Of a DNA stretch of 38,902 nucleotides, positions 25,369-35,071 are shown piece by piece. The DNA is taken from contig MEOD01000059.1 in the NCBI GenBank assembly GCA_001768555.1, positions 1-38,902 of the forward strand, in the 5' to 3' direction. The position numbers and the translations under genes were made by a program. Under the pieces are notes generated by a model. It worked only from the letters and a program-made list of their open reading frames with translations. It was not told where the DNA came from and searched no databases. Every line of letters begins with the position of its first letter. Positions within the stretch are counted from its first letter, which is position 1. This DNA comes from Bacteroidetes bacterium GWF2_29_10 (GTDB lineage Bacteria; Bacteroidota; Bacteroidia; Bacteroidales; GWE2-29-8).

Positions 25369-26506
25369 ATTTTTAAAACAAAAATACAAATACATTTTGA
25401 TCTGGAGTTGTGTTTTGTTTTCTATATATATGTTAAGAAAGTTTTTGTTTGCATTTGCATATATTGTGTGCGGTGTATATGTTTCAGAGATTTTAAGCCC
25501 TTTTACACATTCATACAATAATAAACATGATAAAGATTGTAGCGGTATTTCCAATCAATTAAATGCATTTTACATCCTGACGAATCCGCTAAACAATAAA
25601 TTGAATATTAATGATTTGTATAATGCTCAGGATATTGATATTGATTTACCTGATAGTATAAAAAAGGTACTTCTTTTAACAGGACCTGATGAATATGGGA
25701 ATTTATTATTAGGCACATCTAATACAAATTCTAAAACATTATGCCAATATCAATTGTATTATATAAAAAATGAGACATATTCAAGCATATTATTTCCTCA
25801 ATTACTCAAGTTTAAATATGTAAAAAAGATTAAAGATTCATTAAATCATGGTATTTGGAATGCTTTTGCAATAAATAGTAAGGGTAGTCTTCTGGCTTTT
25901 ATTAGCGAGATTGGACTAAAAAAAATTAAAGGTTCTGATAACTTAGTTAGATTTGGCAATTTGGAAATATGGGATATGTATTCTTATAAACGGGTTCTCA
26001 GGATTGACAGTGTTATTGATCAAGGAATTGCTTGGTATAACAATGAAGATAAAATAGTATTCTCAAAAGCAATAGTGAATAATGGACAAAAAATGCATAA
26101 TAATAAAGAGTATGAAAATTGGAATTGTTTACCACAATTAAGTATATATGACATGAAATACAAGACAACAAAAACCATTGATTTAGGTTATAATCCTATA
26201 GTTACTTTTGACAATAGAATATTATACTCAGGTTGTGTTTATCATTATTATTACAAAGTATTTGAAGAACCGAATATAATAAATGAGCTTGATATAAATA
26301 AATGGAAAATAAATAGAATGATATCGTATATGGGAAATGAAAATATTTTGTTTATAGGTTCAAATACAAATACTAAATACAATCTCAAAACATTTGATAA
26401 TGAGTTTTTAATTAGAGGCGAAATTGGGAAAAACTGTGCTGATACAATTATGCCTAAAAGGAGTCAAAGGAGTATTATTAGTTACGGAATTTTAAAATCT
26501 AATTGA
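25352..26506 (+). CDS. Membrane-anchored propeller-like protein, candidate immunity to the PLA2 toxin
   Basis: 384 residues. One N-terminal membrane anchor at about 14-46 is followed by a long non-cytoplasmic domain. Its blocks resemble TolB/PD40-type beta-propeller blades: [50 protein letters not shown] and [16 protein letters not shown]. No catalytic motif is seen. The ATG lies inside the end of the RHS gene (17-base overlap, different frame), indicating translational coupling. Toxin genes of the RHS class are usually followed directly by their immunity gene, and a membrane-tethered protein facing the periplasm is well placed to neutralise a phospholipase there. The immunity role is inferred from position only; most known immunity proteins are smaller. 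Confidence 0.55.
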   Translation: MNPFIKFLKQKYKYILIWSCVLFSIYMLRKFLFAFAYIVCGVYVSEILSPFTHSYNNKHDKDCSGISNQLNAFYILTNPLNNKLNINDLYNAQDIDIDLPDSIKKVLLLTGPDEYGNLLLGTSNTNSKTLCQYQLYYIKNETYSSILFPQLLKFKYVKKIKDSLNHGIWNAFAINSKGSLLAFISEIGLKKIKGSDNLVRFGNLEIWDMYSYKRVLRIDSVIDQGIAWYNNEDKIVFSKAIVNNGQKMHNNKEYENWNCLPQLSIYDMKYKTTKTIDLGYNPIVTFDNRILYSGCVYHYYYKVFEEPNIINELDINKWKINRMISYMGNENILFIGSNTNTKYNLKTFDNEFLIRGEIGKNCADTIMPKRSQRSIISYGILKSN

Positions 26507-26512
26507 TGAATT

Positions 26513-29446
26513 ATGAAAAAAATTAAATTAATTTCACTGTTTTTAAGTATTACAGTAATTCTATCAACAAATCTGCATTCTCAAAACTTTTTTAATAACT
26601 TAGGTTATTTGAATGGTGCATTTGGAGAAGGTGGTGATGAAAAGGAAATATGTTGCAATATTGATTTCACAATTAGTTATGCTGGTATTAATTGCGAAAA
26701 GCAAAACTTGTTTTTTAATTATAGCTTAGTTGAAAATGTTGCAGCAACAGAATTTTTCTGGGATTTTGGAGATAATACAACAAGCAGTGAACAGTATCCA
26801 CAAAAAAGATTTAATAGTACTGGAAATTATACTATTCATTTAACTATTAAAAATAATGTGTGTGTTTTGACGAAATTTATTAGCATTTTTATAAATCCAA
26901 ACCTTCTAATTGATGCTGGAATAGACCAATCAATTTGCCCTAATACTTCAACTAATCTCAATGTTACTGGTGGAGTTACATATCAATGGAATGATGGCAA
27001 TTCGACAAACTCAATGACCGTACAGCCTACGGAAACAACAACATATTTTGTTACGGGAACGGATGGGAATGGGTGTACTGGGTCGGATGATGTAGTTGTT
27101 GTGGTTCTGCCGAGTCCTGTGATAAGTGCTGGAAATGATATTAGTGTTTGTGCGAATACTTTAGTTACTCTCAATGTTACTGGTGGAGTTACATATCAAT
27201 GGAATGATGGCAATTCGACAAGCTCAATGACCGTACAGCCTACGGAAACAACAACATATTTTGTTACGGGGACGGATGAGAATGGATGTACTGTTTCGGA
27301 TGATGTGGTTGTTGTGGTTCTGCCGAGTCCTGTGATAAGTGCTGGAGATGATATTAGTGTTTGTGCGAATACTTTAGTTACTCTCAATGTGACAGGTGGT
27401 GTTTCATATTCATGGAATGATGGTTGTGTGGAGGATAACTTGCTAATTGTCCCTGCGGAAACAATGACATATTATGTAACAGGAACTAATGAGAATGGCT
27501 GCACAGCAAGTGATGATATTGTTGTAAATGTATTTCCTTTGCTTGTTATTTCGGCTGGAGAAGATGTAACAATTACAGAAGGAGAAACAATAGAATTAAC
27601 GGTTCGCAGTACGAGTGTAATTACTGAATACTTATGGAGTACAGGAGATTTAACTGCGTTAATATCTGCAACTCCTACACAAACTATAACATATACTGTT
27701 ACGGCAACAGATGAAAATGGATGTTCAGCAACAGATGAAGTCGAGGTTATGGTTATGCCTCAACAAGTTCAGGAATGGGCATGGGGAAGAGCCTTGCATG
27801 GTTCGGGTTATGATAGAGGCAATAACGTTGCAGTAGATGCTAATGGTAATGTTTATGCAATAGGATATTATAAAAGCGGTGTGCTTAGTGTAGAAAATTT
27901 GCAATTTAATAACGCTGGGAGTGAGGATATTATACTTGTAAAATATAATAATAACGGTGATTTATTATGGGCAAGAAGTCTCGGAGGTCCAAATTATGAA
28001 TGTGGGTATGATGTTAAGATTACAACAGATGGGAATAATAATTTTTACATAACAGGTTATTTTTATAGTCCTACAATACAATTTGGAAACATTACTCTTT
28101 ATAATTCAAGTGTTTCGACATCTGCTGGAGATGTATTTATTGTAAAATGCGATGGTGATGGAAATGTTATATGGGCAAAGAACAATATAGGGATATATGA
28201 TGAAAATGGGTTAAATATAGCTGTTGATAAAAATGGAAACTTTTACATAACAGGATTATTTAGCTCTCCGACAATAACATTTGATGATAAATCTGCTACC
28301 AATAGTGGTAGCTTTGACATGTTTGTTGTAAAATACAATTCTAATGGAGAAGCTCTGTGGGTCAGAAATCTTAATGCAAGTGGCACGGAGTTTTCTTATG
28401 GGGTTAATTTCGATAAAGATGGGAATGTGTATGTAACAGGACGAACAAGTAGCAGCTCAATAAACTTTGCAGGGAGTGTTATTTATGGACATGGTAATTA
28501 TGATGGATTTCTTGTTAAATATGATGCTAATGGTAATGAATTATGGGGAAAATTAATAGGAGGTTCTGGTTATGATATAGGAGATGAAATATGCACTGAT
28601 GAAGATGGAAATGTTTATTTAACAGGGTATCATGGAAGCAGTATGAATGTTGATGGAATAAATTTAACTTGTCAGGGAAGTTATGACATATACGTTATAA
28701 AATATTCTCCAAATGGGAATATAATATGGGCAAGACGTGCAGGAGGAAATGGCATAGATTATAGTGTTGGAATTTCATATTCACATAGTACATCCGATAT
28801 ATTTGTTGGAGGTTATTATAATAGTAGCAGTATGACATTTGGAACAGAAACAGTAAATGGTCATGGTGGATATGACATGCTTTTACTTAGGTATGATAAA
28901 GATGGAAATGAAAAATGGGTGTTGAATGAAGGTAGCACAGCTAATGATTATCTAATGGGTTTTACAATAGATGAATGCAGTAATCTTTATGTTACGGGTT
29001 CATACACAAGCTCAACATTGCAATTTGGAAATGATATTCTTACAAATTTTGGTGATGGCGATATGTTTGTTGCAAAATATGGAGGTAGTTGTACAGATTA
29101 TCTCGCAAAAAACAATAATGAACGATATGAAAAAGGTCATAATGGAAAACTTGGATATGACAGCAATGTTGGGAAGCAAAAAAATAAAGAAACATTCATG
29201 TCTGAACTAAATGTTTATCCTAACCCAACTAATGGAGAAATAAATATAGAATACAGTTTAAGTGCAGATGGACATGTTAAAATAATAATTTATGATGTTT
29301 TAGGCAATATTATAAATACATTATTTGATAAGGAAACAGGCGCAGGTAAACATGTATTGTCAAGTAATTTGTCGGGGAATGGAATATATCTTATAGAGCT
29401 AATAAGCAATGATGGAATATTGCATCAAAAGGTTGTAAAAAAATAA
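26513..29446 (+). CDS. T9SS-exported PKD / Ig-like / SBBP-repeat surface protein
   Basis: 977 residues. Signal peptide about 1-23 (NLHS/QNFF). A PKD domain at about 75-130 (FFWDFGDNTTSSEQYPQKRF...GNYTIHLTI) is followed by four Ig-like modules at about 130-415, each with 'aG.d.sic...t.LnvtGGvtYqWndG......P..TttYfVTGTdenGC..sDdvvV'. SBBP-type repeats (GNVYVTG, DxFVVKYNSNGEALW and similar) follow at about 420-865, consistent with a seven-bladed propeller. The type A sorting domain begins near 900 with LNVYPNPTNGEINIEY and ends KVVKK. It starts 6 bases after the candidate immunity gene, so it belongs to the same operon. Probable adhesin or surface-display protein. The second and third Ig modules arise from a recent 213-bp duplication. 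Confidence 0.88.
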   Translation: MKKIKLISLFLSITVILSTNLHSQNFFNNLGYLNGAFGEGGDEKEICCNIDFTISYAGINCEKQNLFFNYSLVENVAATEFFWDFGDNTTSSEQYPQKRFNSTGNYTIHLTIKNNVCVLTKFISIFINPNLLIDAGIDQSICPNTSTNLNVTGGVTYQWNDGNSTNSMTVQPTETTTYFVTGTDGNGCTGSDDVVVVVLPSPVISAGNDISVCANTLVTLNVTGGVTYQWNDGNSTSSMTVQPTETTTYFVTGTDENGCTVSDDVVVVVLPSPVISAGDDISVCANTLVTLNVTGGVSYSWNDGCVEDNLLIVPAETMTYYVTGTNENGCTASDDIVVNVFPLLVISAGEDVTITEGETIELTVRSTSVITEYLWSTGDLTALISATPTQTITYTVTATDENGCSATDEVEVMVMPQQVQEWAWGRALHGSGYDRGNNVAVDANGNVYAIGYYKSGVLSVENLQFNNAGSEDIILVKYNNNGDLLWARSLGGPNYECGYDVKITTDGNNNFYITGYFYSPTIQFGNITLYNSSVSTSAGDVFIVKCDGDGNVIWAKNNIGIYDENGLNIAVDKNGNFYITGLFSSPTITFDDKSATNSGSFDMFVVKYNSNGEALWVRNLNASGTEFSYGVNFDKDGNVYVTGRTSSSSINFAGSVIYGHGNYDGFLVKYDANGNELWGKLIGGSGYDIGDEICTDEDGNVYLTGYHGSSMNVDGINLTCQGSYDIYVIKYSPNGNIIWARRAGGNGIDYSVGISYSHSTSDIFVGGYYNSSSMTFGTETVNGHGGYDMLLLRYDKDGNEKWVLNEGSTANDYLMGFTIDECSNLYVTGSYTSSTLQFGNDILTNFGDGDMFVAKYGGSCTDYLAKNNNERYEKGHNGKLGYDSNVGKQKNKETFMSELNVYPNPTNGEINIEYSLSADGHVKIIIYDVLGNIINTLFDKETGAGKHVLSSNLSGNGIYLIELISNDGILHQKVVKK
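26957..27382 (+). repeat. 213-bp tandem duplication inside the SBBP gene
   Basis: Copy 1 26957-27169 and copy 2 27170-27382 differ at only about ten positions. A more diverged third unit starts at 27383. The length is a multiple of three (71 codons, one Ig module), so the frame is kept. The near identity points to recent expansion or ongoing gene conversion. Confidence 0.88.
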
Positions 29447-29450
29447 CTTA

Positions 29451-29471
29451 TGTAAACTTCTGCATTTTACA
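29451..29471. terminator. Weak AT-rich hairpin after the SBBP gene
   Basis: TGTAAA (29451-29456) pairs with TTTACA (29466-29471) around a nine-base loop, 4 bases after the stop codon. There is no GC clamp and no long T-run, so terminator function is uncertain. The 250-base gap to the next gene shows no other feature. Confidence 0.3.
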
Positions 29472-29696
29472 AAACGTTTAATTGTTAATAAATTATTGAA
29501 AACAAAATACTTGACAATAGGGCGTTCTTTGAAAAAGAAGTGATAAACTGTAAGTTATAAACATTCATTTTTAAATTCTTTTTATTTTTTTTGCTATTTT
29601 GTTGAAAAATCGTTAGTTATTATGCCGTTTTTATAAGCGTTTTTGTGTATTTTTACAAAATTTAAAATGTAAAATAAGGGTATATTAAATAATTCT

Positions 29697-32600
29697 ATGA
29701 ATAAATCAAATACTTTTAAATGGCTAATAATGACTATTATAAGCATTATTTTGCCATTGATAGGCTTTTCGCAAAAAACAGATATTTATTTAAAACCGTA
29801 TTCAGATTATAATACAGCAATAGATTTGTATAGCAAGGAGAAATATGGTGCAGCACAAAATATTCTGGAACAACTCCTTTCGTCTAATAATTCTTACATA
29901 AAGCATAATTCTTCATATTACTATTCTCTTTGTGCCGCAAATTTACAACATCCTAATGCAGACAAATTATTACAGTCTTTTATTGTTAAATTTCCTGAAA
30001 GTAATCACCGAAAAGATGTGTACTTTACTTTAGGAAAAGTTCAATACAATAATAAAAAATATAAAGAAGCGATAAAAGCTTTTAAGCATATTGAAGCTAT
30101 TGATTTGAATAATGATGAAATTTCTGAATATTATTTTAAGTTAGGATATAGCTATTTTTCAGAAAACAATTTAGCAAATGCAAAAACTGCATTTTACGAA
30201 ATAAAAGAAACTGAGACAAAATATGCTTCATCAGCAAAGTATTATTATGGACATGCTTGCTATATGGAGGGTAATTATGAATGTGCTTTAAGTGAATTTA
30301 TAAAGCTTATCAATGATGATATTTTTAGTTCTGTCGTCCCATATTATATTAGTCAAATTTACTATCTACAAGAGAAATATGAAGACTTAATAGAATATGC
30401 TCCTCCTGTATTGAAAAATCCTGATACAAAAAGAACAGATGAAATGGCTAAACTTATAGGAGAAGCTTATTACCGAACTAATCAATTTTCAGAAGCAGTT
30501 CCATTTTTTTCTTTATATATGGAACAAACTAAAAATATAATTAAAAGAGATGATATTTATGAAATAGCTTTTTGTTTATACAAGTCTGAAAAATATGATG
30601 AGGCAATAGAGAAGTTTACAGAAATAGCAAATAGTGAAGACTCTCTATCTCAAATAAGTTATTATTATCTGGGAGATTGTTATCTTAAAACTAATAAAGA
30701 TAATTTTGCTAAAAACATGTTTTTGTCAGCATACCAAATTGACAAAATAAAAGAAATAAAACAAGATGCTTTGTTTAATTATGCTTTACTTACTTATAAA
30801 CTTGATTATAACCCATACAACGAAGCTGTAAAGTCTTTTTCTACATACATAGAAAAATATCCAAAATCTGAACGAGTTGATGAAGCTTATTCTTTTTTAG
30901 TTAAGATATTCCTTAATACAAAAAATTTTAAAGGAGCTTTAGAGGCTATAGAAAAAATTAAAAACAAAAACTATGAACTTCAAGTTGCTTATCAAAGAGT
31001 TGCTTATAACAGGGGGATAGAATTATTTAATAATGCTGAATACGAGGAAGCTATTGCACATTTTGAAAAATCAAGAACTTATAAACTTGATTTGTCAATT
31101 AATGCTCTTTCTTATTTTTGGATGGGAGAAGCGTTGTACAGAATGGGTGAAAATGAAAAAGGGATTGAAGATTTTAAGTCTTTTTTATATCAACCAAACT
31201 CAACCAAACTTGAAGAATATAGTTTAGCTCATTATAATATTGGATACAGTTATTATCAAATTAAAAATTTTGATAATGCTATTCTTTGGTTGAAAAAGTA
31301 TGTAAATGAATTTGAAGATGAACAACTAGAGTACAAATCTGATGCTTATCTTAGAATTGCAGATAGTTATTTTATAAAAAAAGATTATGCAAGTGCCATA
31401 ACTAATTATGAAATGGTTATTAAGAGTGAATCAATTGATGCCGATTATGCTATATATCAAAAATCAAAATGCTTTGGGATAACAAATAAATATCAAGAGA
31501 AAATAGATAATCTTCTTGTTTTGTTAGATAATTATAAACAATCTGCTTATTATGATGATGCTCTGTATGATTTAGGAGAATCATACATTATAATAAATAA
31601 GCAAAATGAAGCTATTAAATACTTCGCTAATATTGTTGATAATTATAGAAACAGTAGTTTTTATAAAAATTCATTATTAAAATTAGGACTTATACACTAT
31701 AATCTTCAAGATGATAGAGCTTCTCTTAACTCTTTAAAACGATTAGTTGGAGAATATCCTGGTACTATACAATCAAAAGAAGCTCTTGTTACTATAAAAA
31801 ATATTTATGTAGAGCTGGATAGCGTTGAAGAGTTCTTTAAATACGTAAAAGTTCTTCCTTTTGCTAGTGTTTCTGATGCCGAACAAGATTCTTTAACATA
31901 TTCTGCAATAGAAAATAGATATATGAGTGGTGATTGCAACGGAGCAATTGCAGGTTTTACTGATTATTTGCAAAAATTTCCGTATGCTTTTTTTCAAGTA
32001 GAAGGAAATTTTTATAGAGCAGAATGTGAAATGAAAAGTGATAATTTCGAACAAGCTCTTGAAGGATATAATTTTGTAATAAATAAATCATTTAACCGAT
32101 TTACTGAAAAATCACTTATTAATGCAGGTTATATATATTTAGAAAAACTAAAAAACTATAAGGAAGCAATAGTAATATATTCTCGTTTGGAAAAAGATGC
32201 TGAGTTTGCTAATAGCCTTGTAGAAGCAAGAAGAGGTTTGTTAAAATCAAACTACTTTTCTAATAACTTTGATTCAACAATTACTGTAGGAAAAAGGCTA
32301 TTAGATTTGGATAAATTAAATAATGAAACTGTTGCTGAAGCTTATTTTATGATAGGTACAGCTTTTTTAAAAAATAATGACTTAGATTCTTCTTATGAAA
32401 GATTTATTGCCACAACAAAATTAACTAAAAGCGAATTAGGAGCAGAGGCTCAATATAATATTGCATATATAGAATATCTGAAAGGGAATTATGATGAGTC
32501 AGAAAAATTAATTTTTGAAATAATTAATCAGGTTCCTTCATATGACTACTGGATTGCTAAAAGTTTTATTTTGCTTGCTGAAAACTATGTAAAAAAAGAA

Positions 32601-33197
32601 AATTTCTTCCAAGCTCAACATACTCTTAAAAGTATTATTGATAATTATGAAGGAGAAGATCTTGTTAAAATTGCACAAGAGAAACTTGATAAAATTATAG
32701 AAGAAGAAAAAATAAAACAGAAAAAAGAAGAAGAGGAAAAACTAAAAACACAATTTGGAGATAATAACGATGAAATCATTTTTAATGATAACGAATTTGA
32801 AAAAGGGGAAAAAGATACTTTAATAAATAATAAAAATAACGAACAAATTTCTCCTGAAGAAAAGGAAGGAGAACCAATAGACCAAATTGAGGTAATTCCT
32901 GATAATGATAACAGTACAGAAGAAAACAATAATCAAGTAATCCCAGAAGAAAAGAATGACTCTACCAATCAAATAATGCCTTTAGAAAATGAAAGCATTA
33001 TTAATCCCGTTGTTCCTGAAGATAAAGTGGCTCCAGAGGATAAAAATGATAACACAAATCCAGTCAAGCCAAAAGATGGTGATGATTATAATAATCAAGT
33101 ATTATCTAATGATAATAAAGATGAAAAGAAAAATGAAAATATAGAAATAAAGGCAAAAAAAAATAAATCTAAAACAATTAACCCAGATGATATATAA
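29697..33197 (+). CDS. Large periplasmic tetratricopeptide-repeat protein
   Basis: 1166 residues. Signal peptide about 1-25 (LIGFS/QKTD), then some two dozen TPR units to about residue 990, recognised by A8-G-x-Y-x11-A20 type spacing: SEYYFKLGYSYFSENNLANAKTAF, SAKYYYGHACYMEGNYECALSEF, DAYLRIADSYFIKKDYASAITNY and others. A Lys/Glu-rich coiled-coil stretch (about 995-1020) and a 140-residue low-complexity tail rich in Asn, Glu, Asp and Pro follow. The tail has loose repeats such as NQVIPEEKNDSTNQ and NPVVPEDKVAPEDK. The next gene, an outer-membrane barrel, overlaps by 11 bases. This TPR-plus-barrel pairing recurs in Bacteroidota genomes as I remember them, and the TPR protein is likely a periplasmic scaffold for the barrel. 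Exact role unknown. Confidence 0.85.
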   Translation: MNKSNTFKWLIMTIISIILPLIGFSQKTDIYLKPYSDYNTAIDLYSKEKYGAAQNILEQLLSSNNSYIKHNSSYYYSLCAANLQHPNADKLLQSFIVKFPESNHRKDVYFTLGKVQYNNKKYKEAIKAFKHIEAIDLNNDEISEYYFKLGYSYFSENNLANAKTAFYEIKETETKYASSAKYYYGHACYMEGNYECALSEFIKLINDDIFSSVVPYYISQIYYLQEKYEDLIEYAPPVLKNPDTKRTDEMAKLIGEAYYRTNQFSEAVPFFSLYMEQTKNIIKRDDIYEIAFCLYKSEKYDEAIEKFTEIANSEDSLSQISYYYLGDCYLKTNKDNFAKNMFLSAYQIDKIKEIKQDALFNYALLTYKLDYNPYNEAVKSFSTYIEKYPKSERVDEAYSFLVKIFLNTKNFKGALEAIEKIKNKNYELQVAYQRVAYNRGIELFNNAEYEEAIAHFEKSRTYKLDLSINALSYFWMGEALYRMGENEKGIEDFKSFLYQPNSTKLEEYSLAHYNIGYSYYQIKNFDNAILWLKKYVNEFEDEQLEYKSDAYLRIADSYFIKKDYASAITNYEMVIKSESIDADYAIYQKSKCFGITNKYQEKIDNLLVLLDNYKQSAYYDDALYDLGESYIIINKQNEAIKYFANIVDNYRNSSFYKNSLLKLGLIHYNLQDDRASLNSLKRLVGEYPGTIQSKEALVTIKNIYVELDSVEEFFKYVKVLPFASVSDAEQDSLTYSAIENRYMSGDCNGAIAGFTDYLQKFPYAFFQVEGNFYRAECEMKSDNFEQALEGYNFVINKSFNRFTEKSLINAGYIYLEKLKNYKEAIVIYSRLEKDAEFANSLVEARRGLLKSNYFSNNFDSTITVGKRLLDLDKLNNETVAEAYFMIGTAFLKNNDLDSSYERFIATTKLTKSELGAEAQYNIAYIEYLKGNYDESEKLIFEIINQVPSYDYWIAKSFILLAENYVKKENFFQAQHTLKSIIDNYEGEDLVKIAQEKLDKIIEEEKIKQKKEEEEKLKTQFGDNNDEIIFNDNEFEKGEKDTLINNKNNEQISPEEKEGEPIDQIEVIPDNDNSTEENNNQVIPEEKNDSTNQIMPLENESIINPVVPEDKVAPEDKNDNTNPVKPKDGDDYNNQVLSNDNKDEKKNENIEIKAKKNKSKTINPDDI

Positions 33198-34935
33198 TAA
33201 ATTTTTATTTTTTGTTACTTTTTCAATAATTTTAATCCTTTCTGCTAAAGCTCAGAATAAGGATACTGCGGTGCTTCATAATGAAGAAATTTTTGTTATA
33301 AAAACTTATGAACCAACAGTTATTGAAGCTGAAAAATTAAGTAATGATCCTCAAATAAAAGATACGTTTAATCTTAATAGAAATGTTAATTTTCGTATTC
33401 TTGCTCCTCATTTCAAAACTGTATTTAATATTGATACAATAAAACCTCTAAAAGTAGGAGGAGAAAGCTTAACTAAACTTTATAATTCTTATTTAAAATT
33501 AGGATTTGGTAATTATACTACCCCTCTTGCTGAATTATATATTAATAACTTGCGCTCTAAAAAGTTTAATGCTGGAGGTTATATAAAACATTTATCTTCT
33601 AAAGGAAAAATAAAAGAAACTTATTATCCTGAGTATTCAAATAATAGTGCAGGTGTTTACGGCAAAAAATATAATAAAAATTATATATTATCAGGAAATA
33701 TAGACTTTGAACGAAATGTTTTGAATTATTATGGTTATGATGAGAATTTCTCAGATTTAATTAGACCTCAGTTTGATTTAATTAAAAAAAATGATTTTAA
33801 ACAGTATTTTTGGGGATTAAATACTAAAGTGGGAATAGCTAATAATGCTCCTGATACAGGTAAAATTAATTATAAAACACAGATTGCTCATTATATTTAT
33901 GCAGATAATTATGATTTGACCGAAAACAATTATAAAATAAGCAATAATATCAACAAAATAAATAAACGTAATTCAACATTTGATAACTACACTTATGGAA
34001 TTAACTTAGATTTTAACTATAATAAAGATAAGAATAAAGATACTGCAAATAAAACAACAAGAGAAGAAAGTGTATTGTTTGGGCAGCCTTATTTTAGCAT
34101 TAATAAAGATGCTGTTTCTATACTCGTTGGGTTAAACAATTATGTATCATTTAAAAATAATAATAGCAATTACTATTTCTCCCCTGAATTAAATGTTAGT
34201 TTTAATGTCTCTGATATTTTTGTTCCTTATGGTGGGGTATCTGGGAAGTATGAACAGTTAACTTATAAGTCAATTACACAGGAAAACCCTTATTTTATAT
34301 ATAATGACTCAATAGAAAGTCCTAATAAAAAAATTAGCTTCTTTGGAGGAATAAAAGGAAATATTACTCCAAAAATATATTATAATTTTTCTGCAGACCT
34401 AAGCCAATATGACAATATGTATTTCTTTGTAAATCCAGAAAACAATATTGCCAACAATCAATTTTCTCTAACATATTCTAACGCTGATATCCTTAAATTA
34501 AAAGGGAGTGTTAATTTCTTAATAAAAGATAAAATTAATTGTGGAATAGAAGGTGTTTTTTATAATTATTCTTTAGATGATACTATAGAAGCTTGGCAAA
34601 AACCAACATTGGATATAGGTCTTTTTTCTGAATACCGTATAAATAAAAAAGTAACAGTTAAAGGTACCTTTATGTATAAAGGAGAAAGGGCTTTCCGTTT
34701 TGCAGAAACGGTTATTAACACTATGGATACCATAAATCCTCCTTTCTCAATAAAATATAATAATAATAAATTAAAACCTTATTTAGACTTCAATTTGTCT
34801 TGTGAATATAGATATTCCAATGTTATTTCTGCTTTTGTGAATATCAATAATTTTACTAATGGGCGCAACTACTTCTGGGGAAACTATCCTTCTCAAAAGT
34901 TAAACTTTATTATAGGAGTTACTTATTCTTTATAA
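33187..34935 (+). CDS. Outer-membrane beta-barrel protein, TonB-receptor-like
   Basis: 582 residues. Signal peptide 1-22 (LILSAKA/QNKD). A conserved N-terminal block NEEIFVIKTYEPTVIEAEKL and DTIKPLKVGGESLTKLYNSYLKLGFGNYTTPLAELYINNLRSKKFN is typical of a Bacteroidota outer-membrane family often labelled TonB-dependent receptor-like. No clear plug domain or TonB box is seen. The rest shows many amphipathic strands with aromatic girdles, ending NFIIGVTYSL. It overlaps the TPR gene by 11 bases, so the two are translationally coupled and likely form one envelope complex. Cargo unknown. Confidence 0.8.
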   Translation: MIYNKFLFFVTFSIILILSAKAQNKDTAVLHNEEIFVIKTYEPTVIEAEKLSNDPQIKDTFNLNRNVNFRILAPHFKTVFNIDTIKPLKVGGESLTKLYNSYLKLGFGNYTTPLAELYINNLRSKKFNAGGYIKHLSSKGKIKETYYPEYSNNSAGVYGKKYNKNYILSGNIDFERNVLNYYGYDENFSDLIRPQFDLIKKNDFKQYFWGLNTKVGIANNAPDTGKINYKTQIAHYIYADNYDLTENNYKISNNINKINKRNSTFDNYTYGINLDFNYNKDKNKDTANKTTREESVLFGQPYFSINKDAVSILVGLNNYVSFKNNNSNYYFSPELNVSFNVSDIFVPYGGVSGKYEQLTYKSITQENPYFIYNDSIESPNKKISFFGGIKGNITPKIYYNFSADLSQYDNMYFFVNPENNIANNQFSLTYSNADILKLKGSVNFLIKDKINCGIEGVFYNYSLDDTIEAWQKPTLDIGLFSEYRINKKVTVKGTFMYKGERAFRFAETVINTMDTINPPFSIKYNNNKLKPYLDFNLSCEYRYSNVISAFVNINNFTNGRNYFWGNYPSQKLNFIIGVTYSL

Positions 34936-35040
34936 AAAATTATAAGAGAATAACTATATTTCTAAAGCAAAATATATTATTGTGCTAAATCACTCAATAT
35001 TTATTTAGGAAAATATTAAATGTAAATATTAATTTTAATG

Positions 35041-35048
35041 TATATTTG
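35041..35048 (+). promoter_or_regulatory. Possible -7 box for the histidine kinase gene
   Basis: TATATTTG fits TAnnTTTG, with the TTG start codon 24 bases further on. No TTTG at the -33 distance. Confidence 0.4.
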
Positions 35049-35071
35049 TTAGTTTTCTAAATAGATATGAT

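Noticed and set aside
26983-27387. Two look-alike minus-strand reading frames of 63 codons, 213 bases apart
   Set aside because: They are antisense shadows of the duplicated Ig modules of the T9SS surface gene; their similarity merely mirrors the tandem duplication.
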